From: Myoxocephalus aenaeus
Lineage: Eukaryota; Chordata; Actinopteri; Perciformes; Cottidae
Reading direction: 5' to 3'
Assembly: GCA_038501785.1 (NCBI GenBank)
Contig: JBAMJR010000006.1
Coordinates: 1,005,501-1,069,500, forward strand
Length of the DNA: 64,000 nt
The notes under the pieces are model-generated. The model did not search any database, was not told where the DNA came from, and saw only the letters and a list, made by a program, of their open reading frames with translations. How positions within the stretch are numbered: the first letter of the stretch is position 1; each line of letters starts with the position of its first letter. Below, in pieces: positions 33,701 through 48,060 of this stretch. The position numbers and the translations under genes are program-made.

Positions 33701-36700
33701 GATTCGTCCTCACTTATTGCTATGCATGTGTGCATTTGTAGTTCATTCGGTGAATAATGCACTGTGTGTGTGTGTGTAGTTTATGCAATGAGTAATCTCA
33801 ACATGTAATACTGCCTCCTCTGTCACTACTTGATGACATTCTCAAAGTCCTCTGGCCGTATAAGCTTTCTTAATTGAGTCTCAACTGTAATTTTCAGAGA
33901 CTCTTAATCTGCTGAAGTGCATGTGGACAATCATTGACTGTTTTTCACTCTTTTTATTCTCACACCCAGGTCTATGGGTGCACTAAAAGCAGAGCTAAAC
34001 TGTTGCAATAAAGATGCTTCAGTACCTTCTCTTCACATGGAGTTTCCTTTACAGCATCGTCACCTCTATGGAGGTCAATTGAAACACGGCAAACTTACCT
34101 CACCACAGCAATTCTGCCAATTGGAAATGAAAATGAAAACTCACTTCCGAAAGGATTTTTGTATGGCACTACATCATCTAAAGCTAATTCCTCATCCTCC
34201 ATTTCTGCACATGAACAGGAAGAGATTTCCTGCAGATTAAGAGATCCTGTCCACGATTTTACTGATGAGCAGCTAATAGATTTATCAGAGAACATTTTAT
34301 TGTAAAACAGTGAGTAGAGACGTGGGACCTGTGACAGTCAGGATGATAGAGTAGATCAGATTAGGGCCCATCTCTCTCTCGGAAAATCAGGATCAAACTG
34401 CTCAGGTCACTCATACACTCTTGTTCCTGTATAAAAATAGCTGCAGAGGAGTGAATAGCCTCTCTGTAACCCTGACATCATGTCACACTCGAAGCTGTGT
34501 TAAAGTGCCGCTGCATGTGCCACTGTGCACTGCAGCTGCCTGAGATAGGCAGTAAACAGTCAGCAAACGCATCCAACGACCATCTGTCTGTATTGTGGTT
34601 CTTTACACAAGGGTGAACATGGACATAAATACACATGATGACAACACACACACACGGCAGTGTAACTACAGGAAAACGTTGCATTGTTGTTGGATGAATG
34701 GAACATCCAAACAGCTACAGCTCTCATCCCCATGAAGGATTACGCTTTCTGTAAAAACAAGATGTTTGCAATATGTGAGAGCATGGGCATGACACTAAAC
34801 AATAAAATCACTTCAATTAGGGATCTGAGTGGATTTTGGAGGAATTTAGCAACTATAGTGCAGTTTTGTTCCCACCTGCAACACCAAAAAATAATTTTCC
34901 TACAGTTCTGATTTGCGCCTCTGAGTCTTCTTCTCTACAGCAATGACGACTGAGGCTCATGGGTAGTGTAGTTTTTACAGCCATTCGTCATACCAAATAG
35001 ATGGAAATTTGATGGAAAGTTGAAATACTTGAAACCAAGATGGACGAAACACAAACCTTTAGGAGTACATAGATGATCCAGTATGTGTTTTTATGTTAAG
35101 GAACACTGAGGTTATTATGTAAGGCTCTGCAGACCCACGCGTGTCAATCATTCTCACTAATTAGAGCTCTGCTCAGGTGGACAATTAGGTGAGACTACTG
35201 GGATCCAGGGACTAATAACAATGATAAAGGTGAGAGCTCCCTTAAGGCACCTTCGTTGTTCCCCGTCTCTCTCCCCTTATTTCCTGTCATCCCTCTAGTG
35301 TTGCCTTTCTAAAGAAGGCAACATCATGCCCCACAAATAATAAGTATTTTGTCTAATATTGATGTTTTACTTGACTTTTATGAATAACATTTTTCATAAC
35401 ATTCACCACAAACTGAGCAGGATTATATTGTAACCGTGTGTTGGAGTCTCATTAGACACTACTTGCCTTACGGGCCTCTGTATCATCTGTTTCTCTTCCT
35501 TTACAGGGTTGTCTTGCCATCTCTCTCTCCCTCTCTGCTGCAGGCCCTGAGTACCACTGTGATTAGCCAGCAGGGAGAATAAGAGATTAACTTCTGACTA
35601 AGAGACTTGTGTCAGTTTGTGAGCCACTACTCAACTCCAGGGTTCTTATAAGCTGTCGTGAGATACACACTTCTGAGAATATAAAATTAAGCAGGATGTT
35701 TTTGTGTGCATTTAAATACCCACTGTCATGAGGAAGGTGAAGTGAAGTGTTTCAGAGAGTCTCTAATCAGGAAAAAAAGATTGTAATAATTTGCCCTCAA
35801 ATCTTGTTGATTGCTGTCGGGAGAGAATTTCATAAATACTACAAAACATTTCTAAAATACATTGCCCTGGCTTTAATTATTCCAGTTGTGACATCACACT
35901 GGAGGTCAGTTTACTCAGATATGACCTCACGATGTATGTACCCGATTCGATTCCAGCAGGTGGTTTTTGGCCCATGTCATCTCTATCTCTTTCTCCCATA
36001 ATTGTCTGTTTCTATACCATACATTTTCCAAAAAGGCCTACAAGGCAAAATCATCTTTAAAAAAGTCGGTTAAACAGGGAAAAGAACCAAATTCATGCTT
36101 CAGTGGTTATTAAATAACATCATAAATGTAGAGCTCTGCACGGGCCTCAGAGACATGAGTATGGGCTGCATTGATTCTGATCTCAGTTTTGAACCCTGAA
36201 CCTGACCCCATAACAAAGCAAAATATCACTCCATTTCATGCACTCGCAAGAAATTAACTACAACCTGTGTGTTCTCTCTTTTCAAAGTGCATTGTCTATC
36301 TACTACATACACACATATGTTTTGTAGATTTCCGGTAGTTGCTTGTTTGGTCACTTAGATTTGTGCATTTCCTCTCTGAGACTTAAAGAGCCAATGTTCT
36401 ACTGGTTTGTCTCCTGGCCCTATTGGTGCACATTAGCTCACGTATGACTGGTGTCTGCACAACAACGTGAAGCTGGAGGCGTGAGGCAGTGTGGATTGTC
36501 TTTAATGTCTCGTGATGCACCTGTGTGATAGCACCAGCCTGGTGACTCACTGAAAATGTGATTTATTTATAGAATCGCACAACACTTTGTGTCACTCTGG
36601 CTCAACGCTAACACTGGACACCCCACAGACAGGAGGGGACACGAGAGCAGCAGCGTAAGCACACATAGAAGTCCAGAGACTTCTTTAAAACAGTGCAGAC

Positions 36701-39004
36701 AGGAAGTGAAAACTGCTTCTGGGAGGAGCTTGAGGATATGAGCACTGTGAGACAAAACAAAAAGGGAGAGTGGTAAGATGCAGGACTAAAGTAATCAATT
36801 CGATGATCAGGGTACGTAAATGAACACGCAGGGAGCCGAGCCTTGCTTGAATCTGCGCTAGGATTGTAATTAGCATCGGATTCACTCAATGAGACGCACA
36901 ATGCACGCTGCAATGTCAGTGTCAAAAGAGGGAGATTGCTATCGTGCATTGGCCAAGTTCAAGTCCCACAAATCCAAACCTTTTCATCCTCTTTTTGTTT
37001 GGTGCAATAACATAGTAGATATGGTTTTCCTTCATTATTACTGCCCTTTTTCTTTCTATTTATGCATGTGTTTATTTATTTATTTGTTTATTTAGTATCT
37101 AATTTAGTGCAGTTCCCAGTGCAATCTTTTTGAGATATTTACAAGTAATTCTTGCAAATTGTCAAGCACCCTTCCTCCTGTTTGTTTGTTTTTTGCAATC
37201 CTCCATTGAATGCATCTGTATTTGCCTTAGATAACAGTCACATTTTGGCTCCAGGCTGCCGTGTATATTAGATACATAGTATAACACACACATTGACTCC
37301 AGGTGCCAAATGCACCTATAATAATGCACCAAAAGCATTGTCAAATAAAGTCCCTTGTTGCTCAGGGAAAGTGTGTCCAAACAGAAACAGGCACAGCCAA
37401 TCAAATTGAGAAATGCAAAAAAAAGGGGAAATCATTCAAGGTATATTCAGTGCGGGTACACCTGCTGTTTACAGCAAGGATGCCGAATGCCATGATGCTC
37501 TTGCTGCTTCAAGATATTTGACAGGTTATTAAGATTCTGTACAGTCTTACATCTATTTCAACAACATAGTTTGTATGTAGAACAAATGATTCACTTGATT
37601 TGTGGTCTGAGCCCTGTGGCTCCTTGGCTCACAAGCTGCCTTCACCACCTCTGTGCACAACACAGTAACTCTGTGCTAACTAAGCTGCTGAATAGGAAAA
37701 ACTGTGTGTTCTAATATGATATGCTAGATTGTGTTGTCCAAATGACATACAATTCAAAAGAGTATTAACCTGCAACGTGACCTTGTATATTGTTTCTTCA
37801 AAGGTATCATCACTGTCCTGTTACAAAGTACAACTGTTTTGCCCTTCGATAATTTAGTCGACCTTGCAAACTCCTGCTTAACAGAATTAGCCACAATCTT
37901 GCTCTTTCCGCACTGAAAAAGTTTTCTTCACTTTGATAATATAACATCAGGCAAAGTGTATCTACCAGCGGCAACTGTTTTCTACACGGTCCTACACAGT
38001 AGACGATGCTATGATGAAATGTTTATTCCACATACCGTCTGATTTATAACATCTGATGCCATAATTCTATTGTGTATTTGCCTGCAGAGTTAACTCTGGG
38101 ACAATCAATGGTGATCTGTTGTCCTTGTTAAACAAACTAGTAAAATAAATGTGGGGAGAGTAAAAAAATCAGAGCAATGAAGGTGTAGAGATGAGAAAAA
38201 CAGTGTGAATTTAGAAAAGTGATGTGATAGAGATGAATGGGATGGAAGTAACTGTGTGTTTTGTACATATGCATGGGCTTCATTCATTCTATCTGATTGA
38301 ATAAAGTAAGAGTGATAAGAACTGGTCTGGACAGTAACACATTCCAGGAATGGTAATGCCAAATTCAATTTGGCCTGCTCTCAAATTGCTCTCAAATACA
38401 GCACTGGAAGCAAATGCCAGTATACTCACTGCCAGACTAAGAAGTTTGCAAGTCACGGTGGGAGAAAACATGACTTGCACACTCTTCAGAATTATGTATT
38501 AACTTTATTAATATATATGAAGAATATCTAACAATCAAATGATCACGCAATGCTGCTTACCCGCTGTCAGTGCGTGCAAGTTTGACATACCACTTATTTT
38601 TCTTACAAACCAGTTTTTCTGGATTAATATTCCAAATTCAAGTTAATTTGGACTATTTTAACAACTGATTAGTGATAATAATGGAGACCAGGATCAAAGG
38701 GTGGCTGGTAAACACAAATATCTTTGCAGGAATTTAAACACTTAGAATTAAAAGAAAAAATAGGTTAATTCTCTGTCATAACATTGAAGAATATTTAGAG
38801 AACAAACTGAACCACTGATATATAGATTGATATTCATTTTCTTTACACAACCAATAACTTAAATACAACATTTTAATAGGGTTCCCTTAAATTATTTATT
38901 ATTTCCTTAAACAATTTTGACCAAGAAATATAAAACGACTGGTGGACAAACTAGTAAATGGTGACTCAGTTTAAAAAAATATCTTTGGCATTCCTGGACA
39001 GTTT

Positions 39005-39330
39005 TGGACCCAGACGCAAAGATCACCTGACGAGGTAGCAGCAGGTGGTTTGAGTTATTTAATTTGAGAAATAAACTTAAAGAGTCCAAAACCAGACCAG
39101 AAACACTGAATTACTGGGAAACAGGCTGGACTACTTAACACAAGGTAAGACAACCAACTGACCCAATGAAAGGGAAGACAAAGACTAAACACTGACATTA
39201 ATAAATGAAAAACAGGTGCGGCAAAAACAGTTGGGGAAACATACAAAGACAGGTTGTAAACCAGACATGATGCAGGTGGAAAATGCAGGTTTACAAAATA
39301 AAACAGGAAACAGACTCAAAAATCCCTGGG
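39005..39330 (-). repeat. possible degenerate interspersed repeat
   Basis: The segment begins near TTTTGGACCCAGACGCAAAG and includes AAAATAAAACAGGAAACAGA. This resembles, in reverse orientation, the 3' part of common teleost repeats that end in TGCATTTGGGTCC-type sequence. The solo LTR at 16,049-16,429 ends in a related GGCGTTTGGGTCC. The borders are uncertain. Confidence 0.3.
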
Positions 39331-42300
39331 ACATGCATGTCTTACTTAATGTACAAAGCATATGACCTTTTGTCTCCTTTTGCACAATGGCTCCATCAGC
39401 AGATTGTCTAATGACTGAACCTAAAGGACAGCAGTGACACACCATAGCAATAGCGCAGGATGCCATCAGCTAACCGGCCTCTCATCCAGAGAGTGCTCCC
39501 TCAACGCCACACTGTTCAATGCCAGCTCTGTCTTCTCTCAATCATGCGCCCTAAAACAAAGTACCATCCTCTCCTGGCATCGGCCACTCGTCTCCCTTCT
39601 GCTTCCTCCTCATCACATGGGAGGAGCGCAAAAGGATGAGAGTGTCGAATGGGGGCGAATGCATTCATTCAGCTGGAAGCACAACTCACGCAGTGTTTGA
39701 CCACTATGGTGGATGTTGCACTGCTGACGCTGTCACATGCCGCAGCACCATGGACGTCCAAATCCCAATCCACTGACAGAGGACTCTGGAGCACAGCAGG
39801 CACCCACTGTAAGCAGATCAATGCTCGGCTTAAGTATCAAATCCCTCATAGAACTAAGAATTGCGCTGAGTACAATAAGCCAACGACGGATAATGAGCAA
39901 AAATACAGCCCTGGTTGAGACTCAGAAGATTGTATTTAGACGTTGGGGTGTTTAAGGTGGCCCAGGGGTAAGACTTTCCTCTATCAGTCCTTCTGAAGTG
40001 TCATTAGCAATTTAATCAACCCCAACCAGAACCAAGAGAGACTCACACCAACCGACCTTTTACTCTAACTTCCTTATGAAAGAAATGCCCTTTGGCAGTG
40101 GTTCTCAATCTTGAAGTCTGGAATAAAACGTTTTGGTAAACTTTGCTTTCCTTCTCTGTGTAGTGTCATCTATCTGGGCCTAATTAATTAATTAAGAAAA
40201 ACAATTGCTCTTTAATTGAGCTGCTCACAACTCATAGAAACACACCCTTTGAGGAGCCACTCTCATATTGGGGTTAATATGGTATAATGCACACAGTCCC
40301 ACTTTGATAAAACATGTAAATGTTTCAGCCAATATGAAGTTTCAATTACATTAGTCAGCTGTTCCCATAAGACGTAAATGTGAGACGCTGCTCAATCTAC
40401 TGCTCATTACTGGACTGCACAGGGTTGAGGGTACAATAATTGTCTCCTACTTTTGATAAATGCCGGCCTATTGGTTAGATGAGCTCTAAGTGGTATGACC
40501 TTATGCAAGCTGCAGTTCATCTATGATGTCCAAACAACTCTTTCATAAACCAATCTGCACTTAGAAAATGTAGAAATACTCTGATATTACTCGGGATAAG
40601 CCCTCGGGGGGATAGATATATTTCTAAAACACAAAGCAGATCATCTAAGAAACTGACACAATATAATTGTACAATTGCTTTTGGTAACCAGCGTGAGGAT
40701 CGCGTTAAGACCAAAATCAAATCCCTGTAAAACCTCAAGTCCAGACAGAAGCTTGTGTTTGTTCATAGTTTAATACCGTCGACAAAGTCCCAGCAGGGTG
40801 GTCTTTTCTTCCCACGGTGAACTACAGCCATACCTTCATGTTTTCCTTTCATTAATACTAAACCAATACTGAAGCAGGATAAGAATACATGGAACACCGA
40901 GCTTTGATGAAATCAAACAGGAACTCAGTGAATATGTCTTATTCAATAGAGAAGAAAAGAAAAGTCAGGAGAAAGGGCCATGAATATGTCTCATCTAACC
41001 TGAGATTGAAAGAGAAGAAGAAATACAAAATCAACTTCTGACAGCTTCTTTTTGCTGGCCAGGATTTTAATCATGTTAATTATAGTTGTGAATGACGTCT
41101 GAGACCTTTATTGCTTAGCACTCCTCACTCTTTCCCTCTTTCCTTGTCAATCGATACATTGTGTAATTAACCGGCGAGGCCATGACAATCACAATATCAC
41201 AATATCTTTTCAATCTCTAATCTAATATTGCATGTGCATTCCCACTCACATGCACACCACGCTTTTACTGTCGAACATGTACAATGATACCGTCTGAAAC
41301 ACACACGTGCAGGTGTTGATAACATACACACCGCATCAAAAGCTCAGCACAACCCAGTGCCGGCTGAGGCTGGATCAGTCTGTTCCCACTGTGATTTACT
41401 TTTGGGATGGGGTTTGGAGAGAGCCAGCACATGGGCCCACGACAAGCCAGAGAGAGGCGTCAGTCAATTATAACAGCAGAGGCCAAGCTGGCCAGACGTG
41501 ATCGCTCCCCAGCTACGAACTGTTAAGTCGAGCAGTCGCAGTCTCGCCTGCTGCCCACAAGGCCTTGAAGTGACTCATCGTGGAGGAGTGAGTGAATGAC
41601 TGCTGCAGGTGACTCTAGAAAGCATGCTGCTGTGAGGAGTTGTATCCAGTCTACGGGATGTTAAATAAATACATTTGCTAAATGTAATTCTATGTAAACG
41701 AGAAATCAAGTTTACTGTATGCATAATTCAGTTTCTACACATGTTGCCTTAAATCAGACCAATCAAACAAAAGTGATATGCAAATGCTTAAAAGCAGTAT
41801 TTTCCCTTCTCAATATTATCATATCTGCATATGAGGTATATTATTTGAGGGCTGCTTTGGCCACTTGGCATCCCACCAAAGGCCTTGGTGTGTCTATCAG
41901 GCTAGGCAAGATCACCAGACATGAGGACCAGATGGCACCTGTAGCCGAGCTGTGACGTGGTGTGAGCCAGCTGTGGATGCGTCGCTGGCACGACTTAAAA
42001 ATAAGACAGGCAATCCAAAAATTAAGCTTTAAACTGTGCAATGCATTTGCAGGAGCCTAGCTTTGTATAGCAACTCAGCCACTGGATGCCTCAAACGTGC
42101 ATTACTGAAACAGCGTCATTAGGCCAGAGTGACACTCATGCAGTGAAATTGCTGTTTGGAGAGTGATCATTTGTAAAAAATTAAAATAAAAGCATGCAGC
42201 TAGTCACGGGGGAGCTTCCGGTAGGTTTCCCCAATTCCCAAGGTTGATCTCACTAAGCTATTTGGTAGTGAGAGGGCATCACTGTTTTAATTGGAGGATT

Positions 42301-42753
42301 CATCCTAAGCAGAGTAAACATGTATCCAGTTAAGTACCAAATCATTCATGCTGATTGGAAGATAAGTCGCAATGAAGAAAGCACTTTACAAAAGGGAGTC
42401 TGTAGTCCAAGTGGGAGCACTGAATCTCAGTACTGTTATCCAGCTACACAGCAGATCAAGTGCAGCACGGTTCGTAATGTCACGTCTCTCCTCGGCTTTT
42501 TACTTTGCATGTTAAAGCTGTTAAATAAATGCCTGCACGAGGACCGTTAGCAAGCGGGCTTTGCTGCACACACACACACACACGCACAAAGAGCGTCGTT
42601 TCGGTTGTTGTTGTTTTCTTCAAATGTATTCTAATAAATAGGTGAATCTGTTAAAAACATGTTCGTTGATAAGAAGAAAAAAATACAAAAAACGTAACGT
42701 CGTGAGGGCTAAACGTCAACGTTAAAGCGTACAGCATCCTGTCAGTGCCTTAC

Positions 42754-43007
42754 CAGAGAAGTACAGCGTTCTCCTCCAACTCCAAATATCTCCACACAGA
42801 TCTCGCCTCCGCGTGCTGCTTGGCTGTGTCTGGACCCGTGGCGTGTCGACCTGCCTCTGCCCCACTACATCCGTCCGCTTTCCCTCCAAACTGCGTTCAT
42901 GTCATGTGTTTCCCACTGAATTATCCGCGTAATCTTCTCAAAAGTGGGATGTGAAGAGCGCCCGGGTTCCGCCTACCGCACGCACAGCGACCCCAATCAA
43001 ATGATTG

Positions 43008-43058
<51 letters not shown>

Positions 43059-43260
43059 GCTGTTGCGAAGCCAGCGCGCGCTGGCACACGAGATCCCCCC
43101 TCTTTGGCACGCGCCTTTTTCTTAATCGTTTTGGTAACGATGACCCCGCGCTATATTGATATCGTGGCTCGATTAAAGGGTCGTTTCCGCTGCTTTTACG
43201 GGTTGGATATATAGTGAATATCTGTCATTTCACACGGTGATGGTGGCGGGGGTATATTTC
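42754..43260 (-). promoter_or_regulatory. slc38a3: slc38a3 promoter and non-coding first exon
   Basis: On the minus strand a good splice donor (TCTG followed by GTAAGG) lies at 42,754/42,753, preceded by GC-rich sequence. The region up to about 43,200 is the most CpG-rich part between 31 and 59 kb (for example CGCCCGGGTTCCGCCTACCG near 42,959). The simplest reading is the first, untranslated exon and CpG-type promoter of slc38a3. A (GT)n tract (43,009-43,057) sits inside this promoter. The start site cannot be fixed from sequence, and transcript evidence is lacking. Confidence 0.6.
43009..43057. repeat. (GT)n microsatellite in presumed promoter
   Basis: A pure GT tract of 49 bp within the CpG-rich region upstream of slc38a3. 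Alternating purine-pyrimidine tracts of this length can adopt Z-DNA; any effect on transcription is inference. Confidence 0.95.
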
Positions 43261-44599
43261 ATGTTGCTCTTGGATTTATCGTCGTGCTTGAGCGCGCATT
43301 ATGAGACAATGAGACTGAGACAGTGGGTGAGACCACTCACTATGCATTTACTCAATCTACTCGAGTGTTTCCCCTTTAATTGGTTCTTAAATAATTATTT
43401 TTTTCCCACGTAATCATCGACGTAAACAGCAGCCTGAACCATGTGCGACAAAAGCTCACTGTTGCCTACGCACGCTCCATTTCTAGGTCATCGGCGGGAG
43501 CGCGTTTTGATGTCACATTGCTCCGGGGATAGTCTTTTTTCACTCTCCTCTAGCTCATGTTCAAACACTGAAGACACACACCTGCAGCCAAATTAAATCA
43601 GGTCCCCTCATCCTATGAGCCTTCGTCTGTATTCATGGGAGGCAATAGAGCCAATCACATCTTCCATAGTACTCATTTATAAGGCATTCATTACCCAACC
43701 TGCATGCAAACACGCACATCGTATACATCTACCTATATTTGCAAACATGCAATGTTTTTTCCCCAATGCAATTATGAGCTGAGACATTCTACACTTTCTC
43801 CCACAAATACCATACTGCCATCTCACCCCTGAATGAACCAGGAATCGCAATTTCCTTTGTAAACCTGACCTTGTGGAAAGCGGGGGACATTTAACCTCTG
43901 GGACTATAGAGCTCAACATCTGCACTGGGGTTGACCCAGTGGGGAATGGCTACCCATAGAGGAAAGGGCCAGAGATGCTGAGAAAGTGTCTGGTGCATCC
44001 CAGAGGTCAACAGAGGAGCTCAACAGATGTATGCTGTATGCTATAGTTCAAAGACAGAATTTAACATGTGTGTGCTTTAATGATTTAATTTAATAAGTGC
44101 TGTCCTCTGGTTGTTCCTATTCCTTTTCACAAATAACACGTTATGCCGATTTAAGCTCTAAACTAATGAGAGGGTGAAGGCAGAGAACATCTGGCAACAT
44201 GGTTCTGAAGGCACAGCATTTTCCTTCAGTATGAACTCTGAAGTTCGTTCTTCTTTTAATGATGGGAGTATCAATCTCACCTTGCCTCTCCTCTCTGTCA
44301 AAAAGTGAGGCATGCGTTGTGCTCCAGAGGTATTTTTGAATGCCAAGAGTGCACAGTAAGGTGTAACCATATAAACTGGGTATAGCAAAGGTTGCAACAC
44401 AACACATGTTAGATGACCACTGAGCAGAGATGCTATGACTAATGAAGTATGGCAGTAATAGTGTATTTAGATAACAAATGCCGTTCCGGTCAGGGTACTC
44501 TGAAGTCGAGTAACTGAAATGGGGGTTACCGTGCACAAAATACTTATCTCAAATAGTAATCTATTGTAACAGAACAACCATTAAAAATCTACTTTAACA

Positions 44600-45365
44600 A
44601 GAATACAGTCATGCTAGAGATTCTGTCAGGCTTTATTTTGGAACAGAGCTTTGAGCTCAATGATAAAGTCATGCTAGCATCCTCACCATGACAATGCTAG
44701 CTTGTTGATGATTATTATGTTAAATGTCTTGGCTTAGCATGTAAATATTTGCTAAATAGCTCTAAATATAATTTATTCAAAAGAATATTTATGATCAAAG
44801 ACAAAACTGACAGAAGGGTTAGATTCAGAAAAAAATATTACAAATCCGTCTGCTACTTCAGCACCACAGACAGTGCCGTGGATTTATCAATACACAGCAC
44901 AGTTATGCTACTGATAGTTCTGAGCAATGGTGGGGGCCACAGATTATAACTCAATCAGATAAAGGCTCAGCGAGTCAGGCAGACTAGACTAACATATTCC
45001 ATTTAACAACCCCTCTGGCCCTGCACTCTGGGTGATGAAGAGGGAGATGGCTGCTTAACAAGACACATTTTGGTCATTTTGCTAACAAAGGGGATGGCAT
45101 TTCCCTCTCATTCCCTCAAATTGCCAACTGAGTTGAAGCTGATGGGAGTGTCAGTTGTGCAGTCATTACTCATAAACCAAAGTATTTGACAAACAATACA
45201 AATGTTATCTGACTATGGCGCTAGAAGACATCAAAGCTATTACAATGACTCCTGTGGGGGCATGAATGTCTGCACAACATTTCATGGCGGTCCATCCAAT
45301 AGTTTTTGAGTTATTTCATTCTGGACAAGTCGTGGACCGGCCCACTGAAAGGTACACAAACAAGG
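44600..45365 (-). repeat. teleost interspersed repeat (copy 1)
   Basis: TTCATGGCGGTCCATCCAAT (45,281-45,300) and AAGTCGTGGACCGGCCCAC (45,326-45,344) mark one end. TCATGCTAGCATCCTCACCA (44,668-44,687) and CTTGGCTTAGCATG (44,729-44,742) mark the other. The same words, in the other orientation, occur near 47,925-48,020. I recall the pattern (TGGATGGATTGCCATGAAAT, GTGGACCGAC, ATGCTAGCATG) as a very common percomorph repeat. Borders are approximate. Confidence 0.5.
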
Positions 45366-47524
45366 TAAATGAGAATAATCGCAGGCTACATTATTTCTGT
45401 CTTTGTGCAGAGATCACAGGTGTACTTTGATCAGCAATTTCATTGTAGTTTTTGACCACACTGTTTTCACAATAATGAGCTAAAATATATGCAATGCAAT
45501 GTGTGTCTTCCAGTTAGTTCCAAGACTTCAGAGATTGTTAATCTGCATAATGATCTGTCAGATTCTTCTTTTACCCCACATCCCAGAAACTCATTTATAC
45601 ATAATAATACAGATTAAGAAGTTCCATATATGATGAATTCCACTTTTACTTTGCACATGTATTTTTATTAATACAATAACTTAACTTAAATAACTGTATT
45701 ACTCTATGTTTTGACATCACAGACTATTTGTCTTAAACGCAGTTTAAAAAGCAATTTCATTTAGTCTTGCTCTCACTAAAAGAATGTGGTGGCATTCATC
45801 GCAAAAAGCTATAAATCACCTTTGCATAATACACACACTATTGAACATCAACAAAGCAGTGCAGCCTTCTGAACAGCTTTGAATGGATTTCTGAAAACAA
45901 TGGGAGACTGTGACTTCTGGGAGGTCAGGCAAATCTGCGTAACAATATAAGAGCTTATAACTTTTGGTGACTGTAAATACTTAAGTGGATTTAGACTTTT
46001 CAAAGGCAGGTCTAGAAAAATAATATAAAACCAGCCAATTAAATTAAATTGTACAAATCTCCTTTCCCATAGAGTGTTATTATCCTGCACCCTTTAACAA
46101 AAAACTCTCTCATTCTTACTCGATTGACTTCAATGAGATTTAAAACTATGCCGAGCTTACTTTGTGTCCTCCTGTCCATCCGCCACAGCTCTCATCAGGT
46201 ACATAATTAGGAGAAACAAGAAGAAAAGATCGCATCACAGACCACTAAACCCATTCAGGATTTTTTGCTGAGCCCTGCTGGACAATGCAATCAAACTCAA
46301 TTAAGGTCAAACTTCTAGTGCATTCATCATGTGGGGAGGAGATGCTAGTCACTGTGTGCTTTATCCAAAGCAACATGGTCCACTCATGGATGAGCAAGTA
46401 ATGGCCGTTCCGTGGAAATTATGTGGTTATGCAATTACTTGAGAGCAGGTTTCAGTGAGATGGTGCTTTATGTTGGACCATAGGCAGTTGGGTGAAGGTT
46501 TTACTAATGCTTTGTGAATCGAGTGTGGTGGTGAGTCAGAGTCACGCTGGCACGGTGCCTTGGTGACTGCGAGCATGAGTCAGTTTGTAGGTGTTAAAGA
46601 AAATGAGATGCCTGCTGAGTTGATCAGGTTTGTGTACACACATACAATGATTAAATACAAAGGAGAAGAATATGATCATGTCCACAGTCATTCATTTGCT
46701 TCATTTCTTCTTTACATTATCAGCATTGGTTTCACTGAGAGTACATTTTTTTATAACCCTATAATTGATCCCACAACATTTACAAATGGACACACATTTT
46801 TTTCAGTGTTCAGTTTATCAGTGATAAAAAAAGAAAAACTGAAATTATTTTCTGTGATGTGACACAACAAACTCAATTGGCCACTAGCTCCCCCCCAAAA
46901 AACGTTCAACCATATAACACGGTCTTTATCAATGGTCCGAGGTGCTGGAGATGGAACCGTTGATATTTGAGCTTAGTAGCTGATTTCCCTTTAAGGACCT
47001 ACTTTTGTTGCCTTTAAGATAACCATGACAATTCTTTCTTGACCTTGGAAGTTGTAGTTTTACAATCCCAACTAAAATTGTACATGCTAGATTCTTTGCT
47101 TGCAACCATATCGCACTGTCTTCATCAGTGGATTTTGTTTGTTTAAAACAGATATGGATATGGATTGTTTTACATGCTGTTTTAGTTAACAGAAAGCACC
47201 ACTTAGGAAAATATAGTCTCATTTAATTTCACAGAACCAAATAGGACACATCAGTTTATAACAAAACGACATATTGTCAGCAACAGCAAATATTACATAA
47301 TGACGTGGTAAGCTAGAGTAATCAGGGAGTTTCTGAAGCATTTATCAAGAGGAGACATCTGTCATACCAGGAGAATGGTGTTTGTTATTCTCGCCAGACT
47401 TCAATCATCTGAGAACGTTTTTACAGAAGAAATTCACAAAGTGTCCCCTCTCCTACACACATAAACATACTTGGGCCACCTGCCCATCCTCCTCTTTTAC
47501 CATCAAAGAAGCTGCACTGTATTG

Positions 47525-47557
47525 CACATGCACACACACATGCACACACACACACAC
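47525..47557. repeat. short (CA)n tract
   Basis: A CA-rich tract with ATG interruptions in the slc38a3-rbm5 spacer; not coding. Confidence 0.8.
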
Positions 47558-47924
47558 CCCCCACTGGTCCCGAGCATTATTCCTCTCTGCAGGAGGAATT
47601 CCCTGAAGGAGCAGCCTAGCCGTTCCAGGAGGAGGGACCCGAAACATCGAGGCCCAAAGAGGGAAGACGGTCAGGGTGATACAAAGTATAGCCAGCAACG
47701 ACGAAGAAAAACACATTCTGAGATAAACATTTGGTGTGGTTGGCTTGCCATTTAAATTATGTATCCCTTACACATGGACTCACTAGAACTTTTACATTTC
47801 AGAATTGTTTCAAAAAATGTCCTGGTGTCAAATGTTCTGCTGTTTTTGTTTTTACTACCGTGAAATTCATGAACAAAAAGATAGTCTGAAATTTAGATTT
47901 AATGTGGCAATATGTAATTTTGTC

Positions 47925-48060
47925 AGTCGGTCCACCACTTTGGTCCAGATTGAAATAGTTCACTAACTTTTGGATGGATTGCCATTAGATTTGGTTCAGA
48001 CATTCATAGTCCCCAGAGGATGAATCCTATTCATCCATGCAATATAAATGTAATCATCAA
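47925..48060 (+). repeat. teleost interspersed repeat (copy 2, truncated)
   Basis: CAGTCGGTCCACCACTTTGG (47,926-47,945), TTGGATGGATTGCCATTAGA (47,971-47,990) and CATTCATAGTCCCCAGAGGA (48,001-48,020) match, in the opposite orientation, the right-hand part of the repeat at 44,600-45,365. Only one end of the element is present. Confidence 0.55.

Larger units (their letters stand above)
30056..42753 (-). other. slc38a3: slc38a3 long first intron
   Basis: The stretch between the presumed non-coding first exon (ending 42,754) and the exon with the start codon (from 30,055) is 12.7 kb long. I found no coding exon in it on either strand. Open frames of up to 128 aa near 31,870-32,260 lack domains and overlap in several frames. 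It contains a tRNA-like SINE near 30,565 and a probable degenerate repeat near 39,005. Extra 5' UTR exons could be hidden here. Large first introns often hold enhancers, but nothing in the sequence proves one. Confidence 0.55.
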
